NCBI GenBank assembly: GCA_030631415.1 | Contig: DAOVLE010000102.1 | Location: 1 to 16,823, forward strand | Length of the DNA: 16,823 nucleotides | Origin: JAAEQG01 sp023133475 | GTDB lineage: Bacteria; Planctomycetota; Phycisphaerae; UBA1845 | Direction: 5' to 3' | Shown here: piece after piece, positions 1 to 7,855 of the stretch | Position numbering within the stretch: the stretch's first letter is position 1 | Layout: each line of letters opens with the position of its first letter | Position numbers and translations under genes: made by a program | Notes under the pieces: generated by a model | Databases searched by the model: none | Seen by the model: the letters and a program-made list of their open reading frames with translations, nothing else | Told to the model about the DNA's origin: nothing

Positions 1-13
1 AGGAGAGACCAGC

Positions 14-158
14 ATGTCCACGAGTTTACTGTACCACGGATTTGGCATTCGGGGCTACAAATACGTACGCACGGAGTACGTCGGCAAAGAGGTGGTCTTC
101 ACGATTCGCCAGGAGCGAGACCGGCTTCGGTGTCCAGCTTGTGGAGGGCGGAATGTGC
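14..158 (+). pseudogene. ISL3-family transposase, N-terminal fragment
   Basis: The first 48 or so codons (MSTSLLYHGFGIRGYKYVRT and following, ending in a CPACG zinc-finger half) resemble the N-terminus of ISL3-type transposases, which bind the element ends. An AGGAGAG Shine-Dalgarno lies just before the ATG, at the very edge of the window. The expected second cysteine pair, helix-turn-helix and DDE catalytic domain are all missing: after about position 150 the DNA changes to MBOAT-like sequence in another frame, and the transposase frame only runs on to a stop at 302-304. The fragment cannot be active. The left end of the element lies outside the window, and no right-end inverted repeat is visible at the junction. 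The family call rests on recalled N-terminal similarity. Confidence 0.72.
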
Positions 159-293
159 AACCGAGGCAGCGGGTTGTTCACATACCGCAATCTCATGCTG
201 ACCATGTTGCTGGGCGGTCTGTGGCACGGGGCCGGGTGGACTTTCGTCGCTTGGGGGGCATACCAGGGTCTGATTCTGTGCATCTACCGTCTG
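159..293 (+). pseudogene. MBOAT-family O-acyltransferase (AlgI-like), internal fragment
   Basis: In frame with position 159 the DNA encodes NRGSGLFTYRNLMLTMLLGG directly followed by LWHGAGWTFVAWGAYQG. This is the signature block of membrane-bound O-acyltransferases such as AlgI, including the catalytic histidine of LWHGAGWT. These enzymes move acetyl groups across the membrane onto exopolysaccharides. Only about 45 residues are recognisable. The upstream half is replaced by transposase sequence. Downstream the frame drifts into unrelated, proline- and arginine-rich translation, without the expected further membrane helices, before ending at 572. It is therefore a remnant with both ends missing. 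The SGNH protein downstream is the usual partner of such an enzyme, which supports the identity. Confidence 0.75.
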
Positions 294-373
294 GCGTCGC
301 GTAGTACGCGTAAGAAATCGGAGGAGCGGCGTCACCCACACCCGGTGTTGCGGGGGGTGGCCAAGCCCGCAAG

Positions 374-1228
374 TTGGCCCAGTCCCCGGCGCCCCGAATG
401 CTCATGCTGGGCAACTCCTGGGCTATTTGTGGAATCGAACCGGACTTGCTTCGCTCCCACGTCAAGTTGGAGTTCCCGTCCGAACCAACCGTGGAGATGG
501 TGCAATTTTACGGGGCGCATCTGTGCGAGTGGTATTGGATATTCCGCTGTCACTTCGTCGATAAAAACCTGAAGCCCGACATCATTCTGGTCAACTCGAT
601 GCCCGCGTCCCTGCGCGATTGGGACGATGTCCGCTACAGGCGGCTGGCACGGCACTTCGACTTGTTGGGCAAGCCCTTCCTGCCATTGGATGACCTGCCC
701 GATTTCGAGGTTGCATCCCAGTTCTTCCTGGCCAAGGTGTCCGTGCTTTTCAGCAGGGCCCAGGGGATAGGCAAGGTGGCTTTGGGCAAGTTCATTCCCC
801 ATCTCGAAGAAACTCGCGCCTGGATCAACCAGACAGCTTTGGCCCGGGCGAAAGCGGAGAGCCAGAAGAATGCTTCGGACAAGCAAGATTCTGAATTCCC
901 GGATCAATACGCGGGTCTGCGACGCCTCTTGACTTTGACCAGCGAGAACGGCGTGCTGCCCGTTTTCGTGTTCATGCCTTCTCGCAGCGGCTACGACATT
1001 CCGGACGAACTGGCCCGGATCATTCGTGATGGGGGCGGTATTCTCATCGATGCGCGAGAAGCCGTGGAACTCGACCCGGACGACTTCGTTGACAGGGTTC
1101 ATCTCAAGCCGAGTGGAGCCGAGAAATTCACCCCGGCTTATGTCAAGATCCTGGCTTCGGGATTGGCCGGACGGAGCAAACCTTCACCGGCCCCCATCGA
1201 AAACGCGGCGGGTGGCCAGGGCAAGTAG
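374..1228 (+). CDS. SGNH/GDSL-fold hydrolase-like protein, probably missing its N-terminus
   Basis: The encoded protein of about 284 residues has PRMLMLGNSWAICGIEPDLL near its start, a GNS version of the GDS serine block, and DRVHLKPSGAEKFTP near its end, the Asp-x-x-His block (about D240 and H243). Together these give the Ser/Asp/His layout of SGNH hydrolases. Proteins of this fold beside an MBOAT enzyme usually take part in O-acetylation of cell-surface polysaccharide. Relatives normally have an N-terminal membrane anchor before the GNS block; here the frame is closed by TAA at 311-313, so none can be present. The start is uncertain: TTG at 374 or ATG at 398, neither with a convincing Shine-Dalgarno. 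The last codons (from about 1205) match 12361-12380 almost exactly, so the C-terminus may be repeat-derived. It may be non-functional without its partner. Confidence 0.7.
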   Translation: MAQSPAPRMLMLGNSWAICGIEPDLLRSHVKLEFPSEPTVEMVQFYGAHLCEWYWIFRCHFVDKNLKPDIILVNSMPASLRDWDDVRYRRLARHFDLLGKPFLPLDDLPDFEVASQFFLAKVSVLFSRAQGIGKVALGKFIPHLEETRAWINQTALARAKAESQKNASDKQDSEFPDQYAGLRRLLTLTSENGVLPVFVFMPSRSGYDIPDELARIIRDGGGILIDAREAVELDPDDFVDRVHLKPSGAEKFTPAYVKILASGLAGRSKPSPAPIENAAGGQGK

Positions 1229-1230
1229 AT

Positions 1231-1335
1231 GGGTGGCAGACAAGCGTCTGAGGCGAGGGGCGATTGCCGAGCGAGCGTCTCTCGAATCGGGGAACGGCTA
1301 TGATACGACCAAGACCGAGCTTGTCCGTGCCACCC
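1231..1335. repeat. Imperfect inverted repeat of about 105 bp, MITE-like
   Basis: The arms GGGTGGCAGACAAGC (1231-1245) and GCTTGTCCGTGCCACCC (1319-1335) are complementary apart from a two-base insertion. They enclose about 73 bp with no coding signal. The element fills most of the gap between the SGNH gene and the convergent methyltransferase gene. The size and terminal repeats fit a small non-autonomous element, but no target-site duplication was identified. A bidirectional transcription-end structure is the alternative. Confidence 0.5.
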
Positions 1336-1377
1336 TTGGGCTTGTCGGGAGCACCCGGCGCGCTTGAATAATCGTGA

Positions 1378-2037
1378 CTACGCGCACGCTACCAACTGCT
1401 CGCGTTCCAAGAGAAACATCCGGTCCAGGTTGTCACTGTTGATGTACTTAACGGTCTCCGTTTGGACGAGCCTTAAATCATCGAATTCATTCAAGTAAAT
1501 CCGGGCATAATCGGCTTTCCAGAGCAGCTTCAGCTCGCCCCGGTACTCGACCTCCACGAAGTCCTCAGCCCAATACTCAAATCCCCAAATCCAGCGGCGC
1601 GTGCATCGGTGGATTTCACGCATAACCCCGGGAAGGTCCACAGGGCGGATGTGGATCAGCAGACCGGAGGTGAACACCAGATCAAACCAGCCGTCCCGGA
1701 ATGGCAGGTCGGACGCCAACCCCTGAATGATGTTGATGCCCGACGTCCTCGACTTGGACAACTCAACCGCGTGACGTTGGAGTTCCACGCCGTAGAGGTT
1801 TACGAAGCCCATCCGTTGCAGGCACAAGAGTTGGTTGCCGATGTTGGAGCCGACCTCCAGTATTCGGGCTGAACGATCAAGATCACCCAGGAATCGCTCG
1901 TCCAGTTCCGTTCGGGTCAGCCCGAAGTCCAATCTATATCGTTCCTCCATGCCCTCCAGGGTGAGCGCATTGCGATCGGTATAGGCTTCGCCGAACTCGC
2001 CGCTCCACGCCGATACCTGCCGACTCAGTTTTCCCAT
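1378..2037 (-). CDS. SAM-dependent methyltransferase, pseudaminic acid biosynthesis-associated type
   Basis: The 219-residue class I methyltransferase carries the SAM-binding motif ILEVGSNIG (residues 59-67), the acidic residue of motif II in YGVEL (E85) and FDLVFTSGLLIHI (118-130). The opening WSGEFGEAYTDRNAL, with TRTELDERFLGDL and GLASDLPF later, matches what I recall of the methylases linked to pseudaminic or related nonulosonic acid pathways; the acceptor is unknown. The ATG at 2037 is chosen because GGAGG sits 9 nt upstream and family homology begins just after it. The open frame extends to 2292, but that extension has no homology. No other nonulosonic acid genes lie in the window. With the MBOAT/SGNH remains next door it may belong to a surface-glycan region. 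Confidence 0.8.
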   Translation of the reverse strand: MGKLSRQVSAWSGEFGEAYTDRNALTLEGMEERYRLDFGLTRTELDERFLGDLDRSARILEVGSNIGNQLLCLQRMGFVNLYGVELQRHAVELSKSRTSGINIIQGLASDLPFRDGWFDLVFTSGLLIHIRPVDLPGVMREIHRCTRRWIWGFEYWAEDFVEVEYRGELKLLWKADYARIYLNEFDDLRLVQTETVKYINSDNLDRMFLLEREQLVACA

Positions 2038-2187
2038 AATGTCCGACCTCCACGTCATCATCGCCATTGATGTCGGCTCTTCGCCCACCATCGCTGTAAC
2101 CTTTGCTTCGGGAAACCGGGAATGATCACCGGTATGTAGACGAACAGCATACAATGCCCCAGGAAACTCTAACACTACAGCCAAGAA

Positions 2188-2204
2188 GGCGGGTAAAACC
2201 CGCC
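2188..2204. repeat. Short hairpin in gene-free stretch 2038-2459
   Basis: GGCGGGT and ACCCGCC form a perfect 7-bp stem with an AAA loop. The same stem with a TCC loop occurs at 16770-16786. The rest of the 420-bp stretch between the divergent methyltransferase and zinc-ribbon genes shows no convincing gene; it should contain both promoters, but no clear -35/-10 pair was identified. Confidence 0.6.
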
Positions 2205-2459
2205 CTACAATTCCATACGCCGACTCCTGCCGAAAATGAGAAGTTGTTTTTGAGATCATCGTTTGTTTCGAGAAGCGAACTCGTATGGCCATGGGGGACT
2301 GGCTTCGGCGTTAAGTTCACAAGGGCGCCCGAAGAAAACCCGGCAAAAGAAAACTGAGTAAAAACTCCCGACGCCTTTTCTTCGCAACCAATGCGTTCAT
2401 TGCGGATACAATCTTACAGGGCTGCCCGAGCAGCGATGCCTCGAATATGGGGAGACCAT

Positions 2460-3035
2460 GTGATCCGCTGGATTATCGTAATCCTCTTGTGTTTGCTCGC
2501 TTTACTCACCGCCGTAAGCTGGGTGATTAGCATTGATGGAATGCATCGGTGGGTTCACGTTTCTCCCGACGGTTTGGTTCTGGGACTCCTCCCCCCCAGA
2601 GACACTTTTATGCACATCGTGCTTTGGAATGGCCGCGTCGGCATTACACACAAGACGCCTGTCCCGCCCACGGGCAAAGTCCCGTATTGGTCATTCAAGT
2701 TTTGTGGTCTGTTGCTTGAGGCGAGACCGTCTGCGAGACCGGTTGGGCTGATTTTGTGGAACCCGAACTTCGACCCTGAAGCGTTCTACCTGAAACATCG
2801 CAAGTTGGAACGGTATGTCGGCATTCCGTTGTGAATGCTGCTCATGCTATTCTCAGTCTATCCGCTCGTTGCGTTCGCCTATGGGCCACTACGCCGTTTA
2901 CTGCGTCGCAGAAAGGGACACTGCCAAACCTGCGGCTATAACCTGACGGGCAACACGTCGAGCGTCTGTCCTGAATGCGGCGAGCCCACGACCACGGGGT
3001 ATGAGAAACGGCGCAGGATGGATCGGCAGGGATGA
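2460..3035 (+). pseudogene. Membrane protein with C-terminal zinc ribbon, interrupted by in-frame TGA
   Basis: Two adjacent frames read as one protein of about 191 codons: an N-terminal membrane helix (IRWIIVILLCLLALLTAV), a soluble middle, a second helix, a basic stretch (RRLLRRRKG) and the zinc ribbon CQTCGYNLTG...CPECG. This layout is typical of a common planctomycete family of unknown function. TGA at 2832-2834 replaces one codon between GIPL and MLLMLFSVYP, at the start of the second helix; relatives as I recall them have tryptophan (TGG) here, so a single G-to-A change would explain it. The GTG start at 2460 is chosen for GGGGAG 5 nt upstream; ATG at 2391 or 2436 would extend the frame. 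Reinitiation at the ATG of 2835, directly after the stop, could give a separate 66-residue zinc-ribbon piece. No function is assigned. Confidence 0.72.
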
Positions 3036-3229
3036 ACAAGTCCTGCCGACCTCGAAACGGTCCCCAGAATGTCTTAGGATGCGCCTGGTGGGCAGACAGG
3101 AACGGTTGTCGGATGGGGCAGCAACGCATCCACCGAGCCGAGTGATATTTATTCTGACCATGTCTCCCTGTGGTCTACTTCTGCCGTGTTTACGCAAGGA
3201 ACATTAGCATGAACGACTCGACTAGCCGT

Positions 3230-3288
3230 GGGGGATGCGAATTGCATCCGGTATTCGCGTCCCCCACCGCTAAAGCGGTGGGCCACCC
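3230..3288. repeat. Overlapping hairpins; minus-strand copy of a 36-nt element
   Basis: Several stems compete here: GGATGC/GCATCC (3233-3249), GGGGGATGCGA with TCGCGTCCCCC (3230-3240 and 3255-3265, one G-T pair), and CCCACCGCT/AGCGGTGGG with an AA loop (3263-3282). Read on the minus strand, 3288 to 3253 is a copy of 12367-12402 with five differences; four of them form two compensated base pairs in the stem. The rest of the gene-free stretch 3036-3518 shows only a weaker GC hairpin near 3331-3345 and must also hold the promoter of the kinase operon, which I could not place. Confidence 0.65.
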
Positions 3289-3518
3289 ATGCGTCGGTGA
3301 TCCATCAAATCAATCGCGACAGAGCACTAGCGCCCGTAGGGGGCGAGGATTGCTTTTCAGGCGATTTCCATTAAGATGCCCATGGAGACCTTGGGCACGA
3401 TCGACAGGATGTTTGCTTGGCGAAGGCAAATCGGTGGTCGGGTGCGCCATTTCCGCCACCTTTCATCTCGGTGCTCAAACCTGGCGGCAGACATCAATAA
3501 TGACTGGGGGCTACGACC

Positions 3519-6413
3519 ATGAAAATGAACAAAAAGCTGTTGTTCTCGCTCGTGGGCTACGGGCTCGCGCTGCTTACCGTCGCGGTCGTGATCTGCCACC
3601 TGGCCGCCATCAAGGAAATGGATGCAACGGTTTCGGCGGCGGGCAGGCAGTTAGTGGTTTGGAGCGGTGGTGCGGCTCTTGCCTTGGTTCTGGTGCTGTT
3701 GGGGATAATCTTGTTCCTCACCAAACGCATCGCCCAACACGAGCGTGTCGCGCGCGAAACCCACACCATGCAGCAGCACATCGAGTTTATCCTCGGTGCC
3801 ACCAACACAGGTCTGGACATCATCGACTCGCAGTTCAACGTGCGCTACATGGATCCGGCATGGCAAAAACTATACGGCGATCCAGCCGGCAGGAAGTGCT
3901 ACGAGTACTTCATGGATCGCGATGAAGTGTGCCCCGGCTGCGGGGTGGTCAAGGCTCTGGGGACAAAGAGTGTCACGGTTATCGAGGAAGTTCTGGTCAA
4001 GGAGAACAACCGCCCGATTCAGGTGACCACCATACCATTCCAGAACGAAGAGCGAGAATGGTTGGTGGCTGAGATGAAGGCGGACATCAGCCAGCGCAAG
4101 CAGGCAGAAGAGGCTCTACGAACAAGTAAAGAACGCTACGAGCATATAACGAGCAACATCCCCGGGTTGGTGTACCAGTTCGTCATGCACCCTGACGGCA
4201 GTTATTCGATGCCCTACGCAAGTGCCGGGTCGCGTGAATTGTTCGGTCTCGAGCCGGAAACCATCGTGCGTGATGCCGGCGCACTACTGGACCTCATTCA
4301 TCCGGACGATGTCGAGGTGTTTAATCTTCATGTCAGAGAGTCAGCGGATTCGCTAAAGCCATGGAGGCACGAACTTCGCACGCTCGTCGATGGCAAGGAA
4401 CGTTGGTATCAAGGGGTGTCTCATCCCCATCGCCAGCCTAACGGCGATATCCTGTGGGATGGAGTCCTCCTCGATATCACGGAACGTAAGCAGGCGGAGG
4501 AGGAATTGAGAAAGCATCGGGACCACCTCGAGGAACTTGTGGCCGCCCGCACCAGCGACCTGAAAGCCGGCAACGACGAACTCCAGCGCGAGATCACGGA
4601 GCGAAAGCGAGTCGAGCAGGCATTGCGGGAGAGCGAAAAACACCTCCGGGTGAAGTTGGACTACATCATGTCGCCCGACGAAGAACCGAGCAGCCTCAGC
4701 CTGTTGGACCTGGTGACCCTGGAAGACCTCCAGCAGATTCAAGACGCGTTTGCACAAGCCATGGGCGTCGCCTCGATCATCTCGGATGTGGAGGGGCACC
4801 CGATCACGACAGCCAGCAACTTCTGTGGGGTCTGTGAGATCATCCGCAGCACCGAGAAAGGCAATAAACGCTGCATCCGCTCCGACAAGATCGTCGGAGA
4901 AAAGGCCATGAAAACCATGCGCCCCACCTACGAGAAATGTCTCAGTTGCGGGTTTGTCGATGCCAGTGCTCCGATCATCGTGGCTGGTAAACACATTGCC
5001 AACTGGCTGATCGGGCAAAGCAATGCCATGGGTGTGGATCGGGGGCGAATCGAGAAATACGCCGTCGAGATCGGCGCCGACGTGGACGCGATGCTGGCGG
5101 CGTACGAAAAGATGCCCCAGATGTCGATCGAGAAATTCGAGCAGATTCTCAATCTGCTGTGGCTCCTTGCCAAGGAGATATCGACTCTGGGTTACAACAA
5201 CCTGAAGCTGACCAAAGACATCGCCGAGCGCAAGCAGGCAGAAGACGAACTGCGGCGGTTGCGCAACTTGCTCAGCAACATTGTCAACTCCATGCCCTCG
5301 GTGTTGGTGGGGGTGGACCTCCAGGGGCGCGTGACCCAGTGGAACCGCGAGGCGGCGCGGGCCACCGGAATCGCGGCGGAACAGGCTCAGGGGCGATTGC
5401 TTGATGAGGTGTTCCCGAAACTGCAATCCGAAATGGAACAGGTGCGCAAGGCGATTCGCACCCGCCAGGTGCAGGAAGACCTGAAAGTTCCGCGTAGGGT
5501 GGACGGCGAGACACGGTTTTCAGATGTGATTGTTTATCCCCTTCTGGCAAACGGTGTCGAAGGCGCGGTGATCCGTATCGACGACGTGACCGAACGAGTG
5601 CACATCGAAGAGATGATGATGCAGACCGAGAAGATGATGTCCGTCGGCGCCCTGGCGGCCGGCATGGCCCATGAGATCAACAACCCTCTGGGGGGCATCC
5701 TTCAGGGCGCCCAGAACATTCAGCGGCGGTTCTCCACCGAGTTGGCCAAAAATGTTCAGGTTGCCCGCGAGTGCGGCACCAGTCTCGACACCATCCGCGC
5801 CTACCTGGGCAAGCGGGAGATTCAGGGCTTCATCGAGGGCATCCGGGAGTCCGGCACCCGAGCCGCCAGGATCGTCGCCAACATGCTTCAGTTCAGCCGC
5901 CGCAGTGAAGCGCAAGTGGTGCTTGCCGATTTGCCTGAGTTGGTCGAACGCGCGCTGGAACTGGCCGCCAGCGATTACGACTTGAAGAAAAAATACGACT
6001 TCCGTCGCATAGAGATCGTGCGCGAGTTCGAGCCTGATTTACCGCAGGTGCCCGTGGTGGTCACCGAGATTGAGCAGGTGGTTCTGAATCTCCTGAAGAA
6101 TGCTGCCCAGGCCATGCAGGAGGAACAAAGCGACGAGAAAAAGCCTCACATCATCCTGCGAATGAAGCGCGAAGGCGACTGGGTGCGGCTGGTGGTCGAG
6201 GACAACGGCCCGGGTATGAACGAGCCAACCAGCAAGCGAGCCTTCGAGCCCTTTTTCACCACCAAGGGGATCGGCGTGGGGACTGGTCTGGGGTTGTCGG
6301 TTTCCTATATGATCATTACGAACAACCACAAGGGCACGATGACGCTGGATTCCACCCCCGGCAAGGGAACCCGCTTCGTCATCCACCTGCCCCTGGAGAG
6401 AAAGGCATTATGA
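3519..6413 (+). CDS. Membrane-bound sensor histidine kinase, PAS-PAS-PocR-PAS-HisKA-HATPase
   Basis: This 964-residue kinase senses a signal and phosphorylates a partner regulator. Two membrane helices (about residues 7-28 and 46-68) frame only a short external loop. PAS 1 spans 87-193 and carries C127, C138 and C141. PAS 2 spans 206-325. A coiled coil follows (about 325-378), then a PocR-type ligand domain (393-565) with C436, C439, C452, C474 and C477. PAS 3 spans 577-696. The HisKA motif GMAHEINNPL puts the phosphorylated histidine at H718; the ATPase part has N857/N861, DNGPGM (895-900), FFTTK and GTGLGL (921-926). Because the outside loop is short, sensing is probably cytoplasmic. PocR domains in other proteins respond to small molecules such as propanediol, but this ligand is unknown. 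The ATG at 3519 is preceded by a G-rich stretch; ATG at 3525 is an alternative. Confidence 0.93.
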   Translation: MKMNKKLLFSLVGYGLALLTVAVVICHLAAIKEMDATVSAAGRQLVVWSGGAALALVLVLLGIILFLTKRIAQHERVARETHTMQQHIEFILGATNTGLDIIDSQFNVRYMDPAWQKLYGDPAGRKCYEYFMDRDEVCPGCGVVKALGTKSVTVIEEVLVKENNRPIQVTTIPFQNEEREWLVAEMKADISQRKQAEEALRTSKERYEHITSNIPGLVYQFVMHPDGSYSMPYASAGSRELFGLEPETIVRDAGALLDLIHPDDVEVFNLHVRESADSLKPWRHELRTLVDGKERWYQGVSHPHRQPNGDILWDGVLLDITERKQAEEELRKHRDHLEELVAARTSDLKAGNDELQREITERKRVEQALRESEKHLRVKLDYIMSPDEEPSSLSLLDLVTLEDLQQIQDAFAQAMGVASIISDVEGHPITTASNFCGVCEIIRSTEKGNKRCIRSDKIVGEKAMKTMRPTYEKCLSCGFVDASAPIIVAGKHIANWLIGQSNAMGVDRGRIEKYAVEIGADVDAMLAAYEKMPQMSIEKFEQILNLLWLLAKEISTLGYNNLKLTKDIAERKQAEDELRRLRNLLSNIVNSMPSVLVGVDLQGRVTQWNREAARATGIAAEQAQGRLLDEVFPKLQSEMEQVRKAIRTRQVQEDLKVPRRVDGETRFSDVIVYPLLANGVEGAVIRIDDVTERVHIEEMMMQTEKMMSVGALAAGMAHEINNPLGGILQGAQNIQRRFSTELAKNVQVARECGTSLDTIRAYLGKREIQGFIEGIRESGTRAARIVANMLQFSRRSEAQVVLADLPELVERALELAASDYDLKKKYDFRRIEIVREFEPDLPQVPVVVTEIEQVVLNLLKNAAQAMQEEQSDEKKPHIILRMKREGDWVRLVVEDNGPGMNEPTSKRAFEPFFTTKGIGVGTGLGLSVSYMIITNNHKGTMTLDSTPGKGTRFVIHLPLERKAL

Positions 6414-6799
6414 ACGCAGTGGTGGGCAAAGTGCTGATCGTTGATGATGAAAGCGTAGTCCGCCTGAACCTTGCGGCTTTTCTCGAGGATGAAGGCTTTG
6501 AGGTGACGGTGATTGCCAATGGCGAGGATGCTCTCAAGATGCTTGCGGAAACGCCGATCGACGTTGCCGTCATCGACCTGCGGCTACCCGGCATTGATGG
6601 GAATGGGGTGATCCTCAGAGCTGTCGAAATCCAGCCGAGAGTAAAGTTTCTAATCCATACCGGATCGGTGAACTACCAACTGCCCGCCGCCCTACGCCGA
6701 CTTGGCATTGAAGACGAACACGTCTTCCAAAAGCCGATAGAGGACATGGCTGTTATTGTCGAAGCCGTGCGCCATTTGATGGGCGAAAGGGAAACCTGA
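6410..6799 (+). CDS. Stand-alone response regulator receiver protein
   Basis: This 129-residue protein is a receiver domain only. It has the acidic pair D12/D13 (LIVDDES), the phosphoacceptor D56 (AVIDLRLPG), T84 in the switch position and K108-P109 near the end. The start codon overlaps the kinase stop codon (ATGA), so the two genes are very likely translationally coupled and form a cognate pair. It has no DNA-binding or enzymatic output domain. It must therefore act by protein contact or pass phosphate on through a relay, and its target is not in the window. Confidence 0.93.
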   Translation: MNAVVGKVLIVDDESVVRLNLAAFLEDEGFEVTVIANGEDALKMLAETPIDVAVIDLRLPGIDGNGVILRAVEIQPRVKFLIHTGSVNYQLPAALRRLGIEDEHVFQKPIEDMAVIVEAVRHLMGERET

Positions 6800-6942
6800 C
6801 ATCGCCCCGCCGTGCCTAAGAAAGGGGGGCAGACACCATCAAAGCAGCCAAGATGCAAGACCGCCCCCAGTGTGGTATGATACATTGGTGGATGACTTTG
6901 CGATGTAGTGTTAGCCCGGATATTTCACCGCGGAGCACGCAG

Positions 6943-7049
6943 AAAATGGAAAATGGAAAATGGGGGGATGGGAAACGTGATGAATTGAGAATGGAGAATG
7001 GAGAATGTGGACATTCTCAATTCTCCATTCTCAATTCATCACGTTCCCC
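6943..7049. repeat. AAAATGG tandem repeats and a 38-bp inverted repeat in gap 6800-7101
   Basis: Three exact AAAATGG units (6943-6963) lead into a long hairpin. The left arm 6970-7007 and right arm 7012-7049 pair over 38 positions with two mismatches, around a 4-nt loop TGGA. Both arms are built from ATTGAGAATGGAGAAT-type units. The structure lies between the convergent receiver gene and the membrane protein gene, so it may end transcription from both sides, although no T-run follows. The rest of the gap contains a TGGTATGATAC stretch near 6890 that looks like an extended -10, but with no gene after it. Confidence 0.75.
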
Positions 7050-7101
7050 ACTGTAAAAGCAAGGAACGAGGATAAAAGTTTATCGAGAATGGGAAAGTTT
7101 C

Positions 7102-7833
7102 TTAGTTTCTCTTGACGTTAAGGCGAGATTCCAGATGACGCTGCACCAGCCGATACCCCCGAGCATAGCGCCGGTCCGCAATGAAAGCAATCAACAATGC
7201 CAGGAGGGGGAATCCCAGAAAACGGGCGTAATGAAGTATCTCCCCGATCATGTTGGGGAACTCCTGGGGCATCTGACATAATTCCTTAAATGTAAAGTAA
7301 ATGCCGGGGATTTGCTCCGAATGCGGGACGGTGCCCAGCCACCGCTCCCAGGGGAAGAGCAATGCCAGCAACAACAGTGTCCAGAAAAACGCAGCGATAC
7401 TGCCGCGAACTCCCCCCAGCCCACCGGACAAACACACCAAGGCAGCGAACAGGAAGCAGATAGTTAACAACCCACAGCAAACCTGACCAAAAAACTCCGT
7501 CACCGGCAGAGTCAATTCCGTCAGGTAATACCAATTCGAGAACATGGCGATGGTCTCGGCATCGGGAGTGACGCTGTGGGCCGGTTCCGCCGACGTGTGG
7601 GCGATCTGCTCCTGGACTTCCTCCACCACCACCGGTTGCAACAGCCCGCCCCAGCGGGTGGCGCAATAAGCCCCGACGTGCAACAGCAGCGAAAGAATCA
7701 GAATCAACAGAAACACTCCGCGAGAGGCACGGATGGTCCGCAAGGCGCCGGAATAATCCTGAAGCTGTTCGATACGGTTGGGATCGCGCTGCACGCGCAC
7801 GGATTCGGGTCGTTCGATCGGTTGGTCAGACAT
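7102..7833 (-). CDS. Four-helix membrane protein of unknown function
   Basis: The 243-residue protein has a hydrophilic N-terminal tail of about 37 residues, then predicted helices near 38-60, 108-135, 145-162 and 203-220. A loop after helix 1 (about 60-105) is rich in Glu, Thr and Ser. No catalytic or binding motif was recognised. The ATG at 7833 has AGGAG 9 nt upstream, which supports the start. It lies 22 nt after hemL on the same strand, so it is probably cotranscribed with it; any link to haem synthesis is only suggested by position. Confidence 0.75.
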   Translation of the reverse strand: MSDQPIERPESVRVQRDPNRIEQLQDYSGALRTIRASRGVFLLILILSLLLHVGAYCATRWGGLLQPVVVEEVQEQIAHTSAEPAHSVTPDAETIAMFSNWYYLTELTLPVTEFFGQVCCGLLTICFLFAALVCLSGGLGGVRGSIAAFFWTLLLLALLFPWERWLGTVPHSEQIPGIYFTFKELCQMPQEFPNMIGEILHYARFLGFPLLALLIAFIADRRYARGYRLVQRHLESRLNVKRN

Positions 7834-7855
7834 TCCTTACATCTCCTGATCGGTT

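Noticed and set aside
332..1102. 256-residue open frame opposite the SGNH gene
   Set aside because: The plus strand carries the GNS and DxxH blocks; the antisense frame has no recognisable feature.
2038..2292. N-terminal extension of the methyltransferase
   Set aside because: A GGAGG site precedes the ATG at 2037, and the extension includes a hairpin repeat with no homology.
2832..2834. Reassignment of TGA or TAG to an amino acid
   Set aside because: TGA ends the kinase, receiver and terminal genes, TAG ends hemL and the methyltransferase, and TAA ends the propeller gene, so all three work as stops.
3170..3925. 251-residue open frame crossing the kinase start
   Set aside because: It runs out of frame with the kinase and through hairpin repeats, and its translation has no domain.
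4353..5426. 357-residue open frame opposite the sensor kinase
   Set aside because: It is a shadow of the well-supported kinase, with repetitive His/Gln/Val composition and no motif.
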